64,000 nucleotides of DNA from Ferruginibacter paludis (GCF_030409685.1 NZ_JAUFQJ010000024.1:434001-498000); one strand, 5' to 3'. Positions 8,787-17,961 are shown, numbered from the stretch's first letter. The notes: generated from the letters alone by a model not told the origin. Translations and numbers: made by a program.

Positions 8787-9040
8787 AATATTTAATTTAT
8801 TACACAGATGCAGCGATTAAAAAGATTACATAAAAGCTAAAAATAATTTTTTGCAGCGACAGATTAGAAACAAGGATTATTATTTTGAGTTGCTGCACGA
8901 ATTGCTGAAAACAGCAACTTACCAGGGTTACAAGGATCGCTGATTGTTAATGTGAAGTACGCATATTTATTTGCTTCTGAACTTTTGACTTTTAAGACGA
9001 TGGTCTATCTTTCATTTGTAAATAAATTGCTCAAAACAAA

Positions 9041-9319
9041 ATGAAGCTTAGAAGATACTGGTTTATTACTTTTCCAGAAAATCCATATGGTCCACGAAAT
9101 ATTGGCGTAAGTGCTTATACAAAAGAGGAGGCAAAATTATTGATCAGGCAACTGTCATTACGCGATGCATACATGGCGATGATTAGCGCCAGCCTTAATG
9201 ATACCACAGAGGTGATTGAAGATATTGATACAAGACTTTTGGACCAGGGGCATGTGATAACAAACATGGGCGTGGTTACATTTAAAGGGATTTGGTATCC
9301 CAGTTTAAATTTGTCATAA
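9041..9319 (+). CDS. small hypothetical protein (92 aa)
   Basis: 92 residues from an ATG. Composition is that of a folded cytosolic protein: RRYWFITFPENPYGPRNIGVSAYTKEEAKLLI at the start and ITNMGVVTFKGIWYPSLNLS at the end suggest a small alpha/beta fold that begins and ends with strands. No known family recognised, and no signal or membrane segment. It has its own 254-base upstream spacer and is followed by the stem-loop at 9343-9376, which would end transcription, so it looks like a stand-alone gene. The opposite-strand frame at 9115-9324 is a shadow. Confidence 0.55.
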   Translation: MKLRRYWFITFPENPYGPRNIGVSAYTKEEAKLLIRQLSLRDAYMAMISASLNDTTEVIEDIDTRLLDQGHVITNMGVVTFKGIWYPSLNLS

Positions 9320-9342
9320 AGCATAATAATAGTGCTCGTTTA

Positions 9343-9376
9343 AATCCCGGTCTGACCTTCGGTACCGACCGGGATT
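9343..9376. repeat. REP-like stem-loop, copy 1 (constant loop, variable stem)
   Basis: Perfect 10-bp arms AATCCCGGTC / GACCGGGATT enclose the 14-base loop TGACCTTCGGTACC. The same loop, with the inner GGTC/GACC of the stem, occurs in two other stem-loops at 39433-39478 and 39553-39606, where the outer stem is different. It sits between convergent genes (9041-9319 forward, 9386-9919 reverse), so it may also work as a bidirectional terminator. Confidence 0.75.
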
Positions 9377-9385
9377 AAGCATCAA

Positions 9386-9919
9386 TTAATACGTCTTCCT
9401 TTTGCGGGCAACCCTTCCGCTTTTCCTGTCTTTAGAACGGCCAATGGCATAGCCGGCACCGCCACCCACTACACCGCCAATGATTGCGCCCGCGGCTTTA
9501 TTTTTACTTACCACAGCGCCAATTACAGCACCGGAACCAGCACCGATGGCAGTACCTTTTGCCGCATCACTCCAGCCCTTATCACGATTATCAGGAGCAG
9601 GAGCGGGAGCAGAAGCTGTGGAGTTGTTACTGTTGCTGGAAGATTTTGTACCGCTGCCGGAAGACTTATGTACCGGAGCCTTAGCAGCTCCGTTACTTGT
9701 TGTTGTAGTGGTAGTAGTGGTGGTGGTAGTTGAACTGGTTGTGGAAGTAACACCCGGTTTCAGATGATTTGCTTTGGCGGTGTCACTTAATATACTGCCC
9801 TTAGAAAGGCCGCTAGTGTCTACCAGTACCATATTTTTATTGGTATCAAGAGAAGTTTTGTTGTTTTTACATCCCATAAAAAGGACGAGACTTCCAAATG
9901 CATAAATGAGCTTTTTCAT
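9386..9919 (-). CDS. glycine-zipper lipoprotein
   Basis: 177 residues from the ATG at 9919 (MKKLIYAFGSLVLFMGCKNN); the longer frame adds 31 residues that hide this lipoprotein signal. The lipobox is LFMGC with Cys17. A low-complexity linker follows, with a run of eleven Thr, then Ser/Asn-rich and Ala-Pro repeats. The C-terminus is a glycine-zipper segment (GTAIGAGSGAVIGAVV ... GAIIGGVVGGGAGYAIG) of the YMGG/17-kDa surface antigen type, ending in a basic tail (SGRVARKRK). Such segments form paired membrane helices, so the protein is probably an envelope lipoprotein of unknown role. The Thr run is encoded by ACT/ACC repeats that could change length by slippage. Confidence 0.75.
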   Translation of the reverse strand: MKKLIYAFGSLVLFMGCKNNKTSLDTNKNMVLVDTSGLSKGSILSDTAKANHLKPGVTSTTSSTTTTTTTTTTTSNGAAKAPVHKSSGSGTKSSSNSNNSTASAPAPAPDNRDKGWSDAAKGTAIGAGSGAVIGAVVSKNKAAGAIIGGVVGGGAGYAIGRSKDRKSGRVARKRKTY

Positions 9920-10165
9920 AACTTTTAATTTTATTTCCTTCACAGGTAGTAACGGAACGTGGTTTAAGGTTTTAAAGTATAAAACATACCAGTTATAAAA
10001 AGTGTGCCACATTTTTCTGCCAGTTAAACTGCTTTAACCATATAAATTTTTGCTTTAATACAGAAGATGTGCATCGATTTTTTCACAAAGCAAACGCCAG
10101 GTATTCAGATGAGACAATAACAGAACCTTTTGTGTACGTCATTCTCATTACTACCTTGTGTGAAA

Positions 10166-11074
10166 TCATTCCCTGTTTTGCAGCGTGAGATTTTCTTTTG
10201 TTTCGTTGTGTGAAACGGAGGTACTAAAATCCTGTTGCTTATACTGCGCCAGTATTTTGGTAAAGGCAGCGCCGAAATAGAGTATCATGGCAGCGTAAAA
10301 TACAAAAAGCAACAATAATACTATTGAAGCGGAAGCACCGTAAAAATTGGTGATGTTGTTATACGTAAGCAACCAATGCAGCACAATTTTACCAATTGCA
10401 AACAGCACGCTGGTAAACAGGGCGCCTGCCCAGGCGATGCGCCATTTTGGACGTACATCTGTGAGATACCGGAATATTAGCAGGAACCAGATAGCAACAA
10501 TGAGCGTGGATATGATGAAGGCCAGCACCAGGTTGAATAGCGCTGACAGCGAAGGAAAAATGCGGATGAAATAATTGCCGATGAATACCTGTACGGTCTC
10601 AATTAAAATACCAACAGAAAACAGCAGGCCGGTTAGCAATATCAGTATCAGCGAGTGCAACCGCTGCTGCAAGGTGGCCAGTACTCTTTTACGCTGGCCG
10701 TCTGCCACACTCCATATCTGGCTGATGGAACTCCGGACCACTTTAAAAACGGTGGTAGCCACAAACAATAAAAATACAAAACCCAGCACTGTTGCCAGCA
10801 GGTTGAAGGATAACTCCTTTACGGCTTTGATGACTGCCCCTACCTGGCGCACCGCCTCCTTACCGAAAGTATCGGAGAGACTGATAAAAAGTTCGTGCCG
10901 GAAAATTTTAGGATCGATGAATAAACCGAATACCTGTACGATGATAATGAGTATGGGGGGCAACGCAAACATGGTAAAAAAGGCGGTGGCACCCGCCATC
11001 CTTAAAGGATCGTTCTGCAGAAACAACCTTACGGATGACTTTAATATACCTGCCAATGCTTTAATTGTACTCAT
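10166..11074 (-). CDS. YihY/BrkB-family inner membrane protein
   Basis: 302 residues with six hydrophobic segments: MAGATAFFTMFALPPILIII, LLATVLGFVFLLFVATTVF, LILILLTGLLFSVGILI, LVLAFIISTLIVAIWFLLIF, WAGALFTSVLFAIGKIVL and ASIVLLLLFVFYAAMILYFG. The pattern and the conserved YG(A/S)xxS before the last helix, with YFGAAFTK after it, are those of the YihY (BrkB, UPF0761) family. The protein is full length with a polar C-terminal tail. Function is unsettled; it was once thought to be RNase BN, which is no longer accepted. It stands alone between the glycine-zipper and DUF4082 genes. Confidence 0.9.
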   Translation of the reverse strand: MSTIKALAGILKSSVRLFLQNDPLRMAGATAFFTMFALPPILIIIVQVFGLFIDPKIFRHELFISLSDTFGKEAVRQVGAVIKAVKELSFNLLATVLGFVFLLFVATTVFKVVRSSISQIWSVADGQRKRVLATLQQRLHSLILILLTGLLFSVGILIETVQVFIGNYFIRIFPSLSALFNLVLAFIISTLIVAIWFLLIFRYLTDVRPKWRIAWAGALFTSVLFAIGKIVLHWLLTYNNITNFYGASASIVLLLLFVFYAAMILYFGAAFTKILAQYKQQDFSTSVSHNETKENLTLQNRE

Positions 11075-11195
11075 GGTAATTGTGCTTACACCAGACCCCG
11101 CTTAAAATTTGTGCCATTTTTTAGTGGCAGTAAAAAATGAAGATAATGCATATTGCGGTTACCAATTTTTACCAGGGAAAATAACAGGGTATTTA

Positions 11196-11224
11196 TAAAA
11201 AAGCCATTCCCCTGAAGAATGGCT
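11196..11224 (-). terminator. intrinsic terminator after the DUF4082 lipoprotein gene
   Basis: On the minus strand the 8-bp stem AGCCATTC / GAATGGCT is followed at once by TTTTTT (plus-strand coordinates 11196-11201). It lies 22 bases past the stop of the gene at 11246-11809. Confidence 0.8.
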
Positions 11225-11245
11225 GACGTCGCACATCCCAACATT

Positions 11246-11809
11246 TTACTGCATCGGCTGAAATGTAAAATCAACAAATCCTGCCGGCGTTTGGCTCAGC
11301 GGCAAATCAGGAAACAGCTGCTCCCTGCTGATTTTACCGGCATAGCCGGTTAAGGTAATATCGCCTTTTGTAAAAGGAAACGTAGTTGAGCTTCCATTGA
11401 AGTAATAAAACACTTTGGTGTTTACAGACAAAATGTAAGGTGTATTGGCATCGATGGGAATATTCACCACCAGGCTGTCCTTCCATCCATCAGCATGCGT
11501 GCAGGCCAGTTGGTTACCCGCAATAATTGATTGATCAGTTACTTTCCAAAGCGTAACACGATACTCGCCGGATTGAGGCAAATGCAGTTTCAATGTTTGG
11601 ATATTCCCTTTTACTGCCGATTTAAAGGCAACCCCCAGTTCGTAGGTTTGGCCGTCAGATGCAGCCGTTGGATCGGCTTCTTTAATCAACTGTTCTACCG
11701 CGCCTTGCTGCACAGGTATTACTGCCGGTGGCTTGCCGGTTTCTTTTTTACAGGAAAAAAAAGAGGTCAGCAACAATGCCGCGGTTACAGATAATGCTAT
11801 TTTTTTCAT
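11246..11809 (-). CDS. DUF4082-type lipoprotein
   Basis: 187 residues from the ATG at 11809 (MKKIALSVTAALLLTSFFSC); the longer frame hides this signal peptide. The lipobox is FFSCKK. The mature part is a beta-sandwich-like domain: TYELGVAFKSAVKGNIQTLK, the strand EYRVTLWKV, then TPYILSVNTKVFYYFNG, which matches the DUF4082 family of surface-sensing or carbohydrate-binding-like domains that modify attachment proteins. No catalytic motif is seen. It is a single gene with its own terminator; the upstream space shared with the ATP-grasp gene makes the two divergent. Confidence 0.75.
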   Translation of the reverse strand: MKKIALSVTAALLLTSFFSCKKETGKPPAVIPVQQGAVEQLIKEADPTAASDGQTYELGVAFKSAVKGNIQTLKLHLPQSGEYRVTLWKVTDQSIIAGNQLACTHADGWKDSLVVNIPIDANTPYILSVNTKVFYYFNGSSTTFPFTKGDITLTGYAGKISREQLFPDLPLSQTPAGFVDFTFQPMQ

Positions 11810-12060
11810 GGCGTTAAGTTTTAAACTGTTTGAAATGTGTTTTCCTGATAGTCGCAATCGTTTAAAAAAAGGGAAACAAAAAATAACAGCAGGAAAAATG
11901 GAGTTAACATAAATAACATGCGAAGTGCTACCTCAACGGGTGTCATTCTCCTATTTTGAGGTACAACTATTGTTCTTTCAGCCGATCACAATCCGGTTAC
12001 GCAATAAGTCGTAATTTTAGCGAAAACTATCTGCTGGCTTTTGTTGTATAAAAAATATCC

Positions 12061-14646
12061 ATGGTTTCAAATCTAGGTTCCGCTGCTGTTCCCCCGGGTT
12101 ATTTGAGTAACCAATATTCGTATGATGAAATGCTGGGTAAAGACGGTCATCTTCGTCCCCACTGGGATGCTTTTTTTAAATCGCTTAACCAGCTGGGCAG
12201 TGGCGAATTACAGAACCGCAACAGCGAAATTTCCCGGCTGCTGAAAGAGAATGGTGTTACCTACAATATCTACGGCAACAGCAAAGTTGATAACCGCGAC
12301 TGGAATATGGATGCGGTACCTTTCCTTATCAGTAAAGAAGAATGGGAAATTACCGAGGCGGCACTTATACAACGTGCCAGCTTGTTTAACCTGTTGCTGC
12401 AGGATATTTATGGCGAACAAAAACTAATCAAAAACGGCATCATTCCATTGGAACTGGTGTACAATCATACCGGCTTTTTACGGCAATGTGCCGGCATTAA
12501 ACTACCCGGAAAACATAGCCTGGTATTGTATTCAGCCGATATGGCCCGCAGCCCGGACGGTAAATTGTGGATCATCAGCGACCGTACGCAGGCACCTTCC
12601 GGCTCTGGCTATGCGCTGGAAAACAGAACGGTGATGACCAGGGTTTTACCTGAGCTGTTCAATGGTTTAAAAGTGCGGCACCTTTCGCCTTATTTTGATA
12701 CCATGAGCAATGCGCTGAATGAACTGGGCGCACGGCATCACCAAAACCCACGCATTGTAATACTAACACCGGGGCCAGGCAATGAAACTTATTTTGAACA
12801 TTCCTATCTTTCTTCCAACCTGGGTTATACGCTGGTTCAGGGGCACGACCTGATGGTGAAACATAATTTTGTATGGTTGAAAACTTTGAGCGGACTGGAA
12901 AAAGTAGATGTAATCATCCGCCGCGTGGATGATATTTACTGCGATCCGCTGGAACTGAAACCCGACAGCCAGTTGGGCGTAGCGGGTTTATTGCAGGTTA
13001 TCCGCAGTGGCAACGTTAGTATTGCTAATCCGCCAGGGAGCAGCATTTTAGAAAATCCGGGGCTGATGCCTTTTCTGCAAAACGTCTCAAAATACTTTTT
13101 TGGCACCAGCCTGCTGATGCCTACCATTGCCAGCTGGTGGTGCGGACAGCCTAAAGAAATGAAATATGTTCTCAACAACATTCAATCGCTGGTAATTAAG
13201 AGAATTTACCGCGGCATTAATAAAAGCACTTCTGTTGACGGAGGCAGTTTATCCGCCGCCAAATTAAATGAGCTGAAACAACAGATCATTAAACGCCCAT
13301 TTTTATTTGTAGGACAGGAAAAGATTAACCTGAGTTCAACCCCTTCGCTGGTGAACGGCAAAATGGAACCACACAAAACAATTTTCAGAAGTTTCCTGGT
13401 GAGCAACGGCGACAGCTATACCGCTATGGCCGGCGGCTTGAGCAGAACTTCTTCTGACGCGTTGAACTTCATAGTATCCAACCAATCGGGCGGACAAAGC
13501 AAGGACACCTGGATTATTTCTCCGGAGCCGGTGCAATCAATTATACTGCCGAAGAAATTCACTGAAAAAGCTGCTGTCGCTTCCAACGGAGGGGTATTGC
13601 CGAGCAACACCGCCGAGAATCTTTTTTGGGTGGGCCGGTATACCGAGCGCTTACTGGGCAACGCCCGTTTTCACCGGACAGTTATTCAGACAATTGCCGA
13701 AGGTAACAGGCTGATGATGGAAGCCGATGTACAGGCCGAACAGGTGTTGTTAAAAGCGCTTACACATTACACATTTACTTACCCGGGATTTATAGATGAA
13801 GAAGACAAAGACAATGAAGAAAAATTAAAACAGCCCTGGCCTGAAATAAGGGATATCCTGTTCAACGAAACAAGGGCGGGCAGTTTAAAATACGATTTTG
13901 TATTGTTCATCCGGGCCGTGCATGCGGTAAGAGACCATTGGTCAACCGATACCTGGCGGGTATTGCGGGGTATGGAAGAAGCCTGGTCAACAATAAAAGA
14001 CCCTGCTACCACAGGACATCTGAAAATGCAGCATATACTGGATAGCCTTGTTACTTCGGTAGTTGCATTCATCGGGTTGAACAGGGAGAGTATTTCCCGT
14101 GAGCAGGGCTGGCTGATGCTGGATATGGGGCGTAAAATGGAACAGTGTCTTTTGCTTACGAGTATGTTGCGGGCAACACTGGTAATTAAAAATGATGACC
14201 TGGTTGATTATAAATTACAGGAGGCCGTGCTGGTGAGCAACGAATGCCTTGTGAACTTCCGGTACAAATACCGCTCGCTGATACAATTGCCGCTGGTACT
14301 GGATCTGATGATTTTTGATCCGAATAATCCAAGGGCATTATTGTACCAGTTGGACAGGTTAAAAAAGAGTTTGGCCAATTTGCCAAAAACTACCGAAACA
14401 ACCCTGGCAGCGCATGATTTGTTTATTATCGAAGCCTACCAGCTAATTCACAGCGCCAGCAAAGAAAAGTTATCCCTGCCGGATAAAGCAGCCGGGCAGT
14501 ATTTAAACCTGGACGCCTTTTTATCTGACATGTATGATATATTATCAGGTATACAAAACGCGGTTTCTAAAACTTACTTTGTACATGCCCAGTCACAAAA
14601 ACAATTGTTTACAACAGATACACCCGAAGGGGATTTTTTTGAATAA
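12061..14646 (+). CDS. circularly permuted ATP-grasp / alpha-E fusion protein
   Basis: 861 residues. Residues 1 to ~490 are a circularly permuted ATP-grasp domain (DUF404/DUF407 type): DGHLRPHWDAFF at the start, VYNHTGFLRQCAGI, the DRTQAPSGSGYALENR segment, then VDVIIRRVDDIYCDPLEL and the late NPPGSSILENPGLMPFL block. From ~512 the alpha-E domain (DUF403) begins with the family signature TAENLFWVGRYTERLLGNARF and continues as a long helical bundle. In most genomes these are separate genes, so this is a natural fusion. Such ATP-grasp enzymes are predicted to form an amide bond on an unknown small peptide. It is followed 93 bases later by a transglutaminase, the usual partner. Confidence 0.9.
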   Translation: MVSNLGSAAVPPGYLSNQYSYDEMLGKDGHLRPHWDAFFKSLNQLGSGELQNRNSEISRLLKENGVTYNIYGNSKVDNRDWNMDAVPFLISKEEWEITEAALIQRASLFNLLLQDIYGEQKLIKNGIIPLELVYNHTGFLRQCAGIKLPGKHSLVLYSADMARSPDGKLWIISDRTQAPSGSGYALENRTVMTRVLPELFNGLKVRHLSPYFDTMSNALNELGARHHQNPRIVILTPGPGNETYFEHSYLSSNLGYTLVQGHDLMVKHNFVWLKTLSGLEKVDVIIRRVDDIYCDPLELKPDSQLGVAGLLQVIRSGNVSIANPPGSSILENPGLMPFLQNVSKYFFGTSLLMPTIASWWCGQPKEMKYVLNNIQSLVIKRIYRGINKSTSVDGGSLSAAKLNELKQQIIKRPFLFVGQEKINLSSTPSLVNGKMEPHKTIFRSFLVSNGDSYTAMAGGLSRTSSDALNFIVSNQSGGQSKDTWIISPEPVQSIILPKKFTEKAAVASNGGVLPSNTAENLFWVGRYTERLLGNARFHRTVIQTIAEGNRLMMEADVQAEQVLLKALTHYTFTYPGFIDEEDKDNEEKLKQPWPEIRDILFNETRAGSLKYDFVLFIRAVHAVRDHWSTDTWRVLRGMEEAWSTIKDPATTGHLKMQHILDSLVTSVVAFIGLNRESISREQGWLMLDMGRKMEQCLLLTSMLRATLVIKNDDLVDYKLQEAVLVSNECLVNFRYKYRSLIQLPLVLDLMIFDPNNPRALLYQLDRLKKSLANLPKTTETTLAAHDLFIIEAYQLIHSASKEKLSLPDKAAGQYLNLDAFLSDMYDILSGIQNAVSKTYFVHAQSQKQLFTTDTPEGDFFE

Positions 14647-14739
14647 GTCGACGGGTGTAACTGTTGTCTTAAAAATTACATCGCCACTATTTTTCAGCAA
14701 GCCTAAAATGTTATAAGAAAGGTTTAAATCAATATACAG

Positions 14740-15618
14740 ATGTACCACAGAGTTATTCATAAAACAGACTATATATACCAGGAATCGGTGAGCCTTTGCC
14801 ATAATATTGTGCGCCTTACGCCCCGCAGCACCAATAAACAATTCTGCAAATCTTCTGTGATTAAAATCGTTCCGGAACCGGATGTACTGATTGAATACGA
14901 AGATTTTTTTGGTAATAAACTGGTTTATTTTACCATAGAAAAAGAACATAAAAAACTGAGTGTACATGTTACTTCGGAAATAGAAAAATTATTGCCGGCA
15001 AATGAGCGGCCACCGCAAAACAATCCTGTAACCTGGGAGGAGACCTGCTTGCTGACGGCAGCTTCCGCCAATGGTTTAACAGATGTAAAACAGTTCATTG
15101 CCTCCACCCCTATGACGGAAGCGGATGATGCCATTGAAGCGTACGCCAAAGAATCTTTTCCGCAAGGCCGGCCGTTGTATGAAGGATGCAAAAACCTGAT
15201 GAACCGCATCTTTGCCGATTTTAAATTTCAGGCTGGCTTTACTACTATCTCAACGCCCCTTTCGGTAGTGATGAAAGAAAGAAAAGGTGTTTGCCAGGAT
15301 TTTGCACACCTCGCCATTGCCTGCCTGCGTTCACTCGGTTTACCTACCAGGTATATCAGCGGTTATATTGAAACTATTCCGCCGCCGGGTGTTGAAAAAC
15401 TGGTCGGCGTTGATGCTTCCCATGCCTGGTTTGCTGTGTACATTCCCAACAGTGGTTGGGTAGAATTCGATCCCACCAACAACCTGATTCCGGATAACCA
15501 GCACATCGCCATCGGCTGGGGAAGAGATTATGCAGACATTACGCCGCTAAAGGGTGTAATCATGAGCAGTGGTAAACACGAGCTGCGGGTATCTGTTGAT
15601 GTCAGACGAGTCCGTTAG
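14740..15618 (+). CDS. transglutaminase-like cysteine protease family protein
   Basis: 292 residues. The N-terminal ~90 residues are the beta domain that precedes bacterial transglutaminase cores (YHRVIHKTDYIYQESV). The catalytic triad is intact: Cys185 in KGVCQDFAHL, His228 in ASHAWFAVYI and Asp244 in EFDPTNN. No signal peptide, so probably cytosolic. It follows the ATP-grasp/alpha-E gene in the same direction, a conserved pairing that suggests one operon in which one enzyme builds and the other cleaves or transfers the same amide linkage (family-level inference). A second, much larger member lies at 39620-43054. Confidence 0.9.
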   Translation: MYHRVIHKTDYIYQESVSLCHNIVRLTPRSTNKQFCKSSVIKIVPEPDVLIEYEDFFGNKLVYFTIEKEHKKLSVHVTSEIEKLLPANERPPQNNPVTWEETCLLTAASANGLTDVKQFIASTPMTEADDAIEAYAKESFPQGRPLYEGCKNLMNRIFADFKFQAGFTTISTPLSVVMKERKGVCQDFAHLAIACLRSLGLPTRYISGYIETIPPPGVEKLVGVDASHAWFAVYIPNSGWVEFDPTNNLIPDNQHIAIGWGRDYADITPLKGVIMSSGKHELRVSVDVRRVR

Positions 15619-15832
15619 TGTTTCACGCAAAGAAACAAAGTAAGATGAGAGTACAAAGTTATTTTTTGAAAATTCCTGCATAAGTTGGCGCCAATTTTTC
15701 CATTGATTTTATAGCCTATGTCTTATTTAAATTAATTGACGAAAGAAATCGTTGTGCCTGTTGTAATCGTTGTTTCGTTGTGTGAAATAAAAAATGGAAT
15801 AATTATTGGCTGAGGCGGTAATAAAAAAAGTA

Positions 15833-16879
15833 ATGAAATTATATACCTGTACCAGTTGTGGTAATCCCATTTATTTTGAAAATTCAACCTGCCTGCAATG
15901 CAGTCATGCACTTGGTTTTGATGACAGTAAGTTTAAATTGGTGGCGCTGGAAAACAATCAAAATGCCTATTCAGAAGTTAATAATAAAAACGAATTATAC
16001 CACTACTGTTCCAATGCGGTGATGGGTACCTGCAACTGGCTTATTCCTGTTAACAGTGCTTCACCATTTTGTACAGCCTGCGAATTAAACAGAATCATCC
16101 CCGAACTTAACACTGCTGATAACCAGGCTAAATGGAAGCGAATTGAAGTTGCAAAACACCGGCTGGTATATTCGTTGCTGCGGTTGCGACTGCCCGTGAA
16201 GGCTAAGCAAAACCCTGACGATGCGGAAGGTATTGCCTTTGATTTTATGGCAGATGTTTCCCCAGAAGAAAGAATTATGACCGGTCATGATAACGGTATC
16301 ATTACGCTGAATATTGAAGAAGCCGATGAAGCGGAACGGGCCAAACACAAATCAGAACTTGGTGAAAGGTACCGCACGCTGCTGGGGCATTTCCGCCACG
16401 AAATTGGTCATTATTACTGGGAAATATTGATCAAGGACAGTCCTTACCTTGAGAAATACCGGCAGCTGTTTGGCGATGAACAAAAAGACTATGGTGAGGC
16501 ATTGCAGACGTATTATGCCAACCAAACCCCTGCCAACTGGAATGATGCTTTTATTAGTCCATATGCTACGGCGCACCCGTGGGAGGACTGGGCAGAAACA
16601 TGGGCGCATTACATGCACATGATGGATACGCTGGAGACCGCGTGGTCGTTTGGCATAAACATACAACGGCCCGAAATTAAAACCAGCATCAGCAATGACC
16701 CTTATAGTGAATCTAATTTCACCAATATTATCAACCGCTGGTACCCGCTTGCTTTCGCTGTAAACAGCCTAAACAGAAGCATGGGCCACGCAGACTTTTA
16801 TCCCTTTGTAATTTCAGCACCTGTGGTGCAAAAATTACAATTTATCCATGAAGTATGTGGTGTTGGAAAAAATAAATAG
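15833..16879 (+). CDS. zinc-binding metallopeptidase (Peptidase_Mx-like)
   Basis: 348 residues from the ATG at 15833; a TTG at 15806 is also in frame but the ATG begins directly before the zinc ribbon. The N-terminus has paired Cys (CTSCGNP, CLQC) and a second cluster (YCSN, GTCNW, FCTACE), consistent with zinc-ribbon modules. The peptidase core carries RHEIGHYYWE with the HExxH zinc motif at ~189-193, and downstream EDWAETWAHYMH supplies acidic and His residues for a third ligand. No signal peptide. It is 214 bases after the transglutaminase and co-directional, and genes of this family are known neighbours of ATP-grasp/transglutaminase sets, so it may process the same product. A strong terminator follows. 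Confidence 0.85.
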   Translation: MKLYTCTSCGNPIYFENSTCLQCSHALGFDDSKFKLVALENNQNAYSEVNNKNELYHYCSNAVMGTCNWLIPVNSASPFCTACELNRIIPELNTADNQAKWKRIEVAKHRLVYSLLRLRLPVKAKQNPDDAEGIAFDFMADVSPEERIMTGHDNGIITLNIEEADEAERAKHKSELGERYRTLLGHFRHEIGHYYWEILIKDSPYLEKYRQLFGDEQKDYGEALQTYYANQTPANWNDAFISPYATAHPWEDWAETWAHYMHMMDTLETAWSFGINIQRPEIKTSISNDPYSESNFTNIINRWYPLAFAVNSLNRSMGHADFYPFVISAPVVQKLQFIHEVCGVGKNK

Positions 16880-16887
16880 GCATTAAT

Positions 16888-16925
16888 AAAAAGTGCGGTT
16901 CCTGTAAAGCAGGCCGCACTTTTTT
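16888..16925. terminator. bidirectional terminator
   Basis: Stem AAAAAGTGCGG / CCGCACTTTTT with an inner CCTG/CAGG pairing. The A-run on one side and T-run on the other allow termination in both directions, as needed between the convergent genes ending at 16879 and 16946. Confidence 0.9.
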
Positions 16926-16945
16926 AATTTTGACTTTTTAATTTT

Positions 16946-17515
16946 TTAATTCTGCACAACCTGTTTTCTTAACGATTCTACAATTCCTGCGAGGCTTTGC
17001 AAAGCGGGGTTGGTAGGCATAATACCGTTTTGCCCTGCACCTTTTACCAGGTCCGTTTCAAACGAATCAAAATCATCGTTCATTGCTTTACCATTCATAC
17101 GGGAGTTTTGAGCCGGATCGTGCGCTGCTACCATGTTTTTACCACCATAGGTAAAGTTTTTGGCGCCGGTTCCTACGGCTACAAAATCGCTCAAATTTTT
17201 ACTCAATGCTGCAAAGCCGGACGTATTGCCACTGGTAACCTCCATTAATAAAACATTGAAAAACTTGTTGATGTTGGTGTCAGCGGCAATCACAAAAATG
17301 GAGCTGTCTACCACAGAACGGATGGTAAGGTATCCCTGTTCAATTTTGGCAGAAGAATTTTTAGGATCAGTAACCATTGTTGTTCCACCCAATGAATCAT
17401 ACAGGGTTGGCTTTGTAACTACCGGTGTAGTTTTATCGTCTTTCTTACAGGACTGTATCATTACAGTCGAAATTGCTAAACCCATTGCTATGGATAAAAA
17501 TGCTGCTTTTTTCAT
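16946..17515 (-). CDS. globin-like (truncated haemoglobin group 1 type) lipoprotein
   Basis: 189 residues. The lipoprotein signal is MKKAAFLSIAMGLAISTVMIQSCKKD with lipobox IQSC. The mature part resembles group 1 truncated haemoglobin: LYDSLGGTTMV at the start of the fold, IAADTNINKFF, a middle helix ending in VAVGTG, the YGGKNMVAAH segment whose His would be the proximal haem ligand, and a closing helix (LQSLAGIVESLRKQVVQ). The fold is usually cytosolic and oxygen or NO handling; here it is attached to the envelope. Haem binding is inferred from the His position only. It is 17 bases downstream of the membrane-anchored gene at 17533-17961, so the two are likely one operon. Confidence 0.75.
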   Translation of the reverse strand: MKKAAFLSIAMGLAISTVMIQSCKKDDKTTPVVTKPTLYDSLGGTTMVTDPKNSSAKIEQGYLTIRSVVDSSIFVIAADTNINKFFNVLLMEVTSGNTSGFAALSKNLSDFVAVGTGAKNFTYGGKNMVAAHDPAQNSRMNGKAMNDDFDSFETDLVKGAGQNGIMPTNPALQSLAGIVESLRKQVVQN

Positions 17516-17532
17516 GATTGTTTTTTATTTGA

Positions 17533-17961
17533 TTAAAAGATGCGTTTAAAAAAGGTGACGGCTTTATAGGTGGACGAGGTGGAAGCAACAGGGCATCCGT
17601 TTTTCATTTCTTCTTCGCTGGGCATATAGCGTGAAGCAGCAAGGTTGAAGTTGTTTTTAAAATCATGTTCAATTTGTGTAGCAGATGTTTTTACCGGGTA
17701 AAATGTAAAAACCAATATGCGGGTGGCGGGATTGATAAATGCATGATCAATTCCGTTTTGTACATTCATCCAGCCTGCTATCTTATCCGCCTGCTCTTTA
17801 CTGATATTTTCTTTAAAGTCAATGCGGGCCATAATTTTTGTATGTTCATCAGGGGCCTTGGGTCTTGTAACGATATAAATATGCACGCCCAGCACCAATA
17901 CCAACACTAAAAAAATGGAGAGGGTACCTAACAGGATTTTTTTAATCAGTGGCTTTTTCAT
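17533..17961 (-). CDS. membrane-anchored hypothetical protein with ferredoxin-like (HMA-like) domain
   Basis: 142 residues. One N-terminal membrane anchor (ILLGTLSIFLVLVLVLGVHIYIV) is followed by a ~70-residue domain: strand KIMARIDFKE, helix KEQADKIAGWMN, strand HAFINPATRILVFTFYPV, helix IEHDFKNNF. This beta-alpha-beta pattern matches the ferredoxin-like fold of heavy-metal-associated domains, but the CxxC metal motif is absent (NVQNGI in its place). The C-terminus contains one Cys (NGCPVAS). The function is unknown. Its tight spacing to the globin-like lipoprotein suggests shared expression, perhaps in an envelope redox or NO-related task (inference). Confidence 0.6.
   Translation of the reverse strand: MKKPLIKKILLGTLSIFLVLVLVLGVHIYIVTRPKAPDEHTKIMARIDFKENISKEQADKIAGWMNVQNGIDHAFINPATRILVFTFYPVKTSATQIEHDFKNNFNLAASRYMPSEEEMKNGCPVASTSSTYKAVTFFKRIF

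Noticed and set aside
10575..11105. 176-codon plus-strand frame
   Set aside because: Lies entirely opposite the BrkB-like membrane protein, which has clear membrane helices and family motifs.
11929..11963. Inverted repeat TACCTCA / TGAGGTA upstream of the ATP-grasp gene
   Set aside because: Arms of 7 bases with a 21-base spacer are weak, and no second copy was found.
15608..15790. TTTCACGCAAAG-like and TTTCGTTGTGTGAAA motifs flanking the 15.6-15.8 kb spacer as an inverted repeat element
   Set aside because: The arms match only in part, and similar motifs are scattered by chance in AT-rich spacers, so no element can be claimed.
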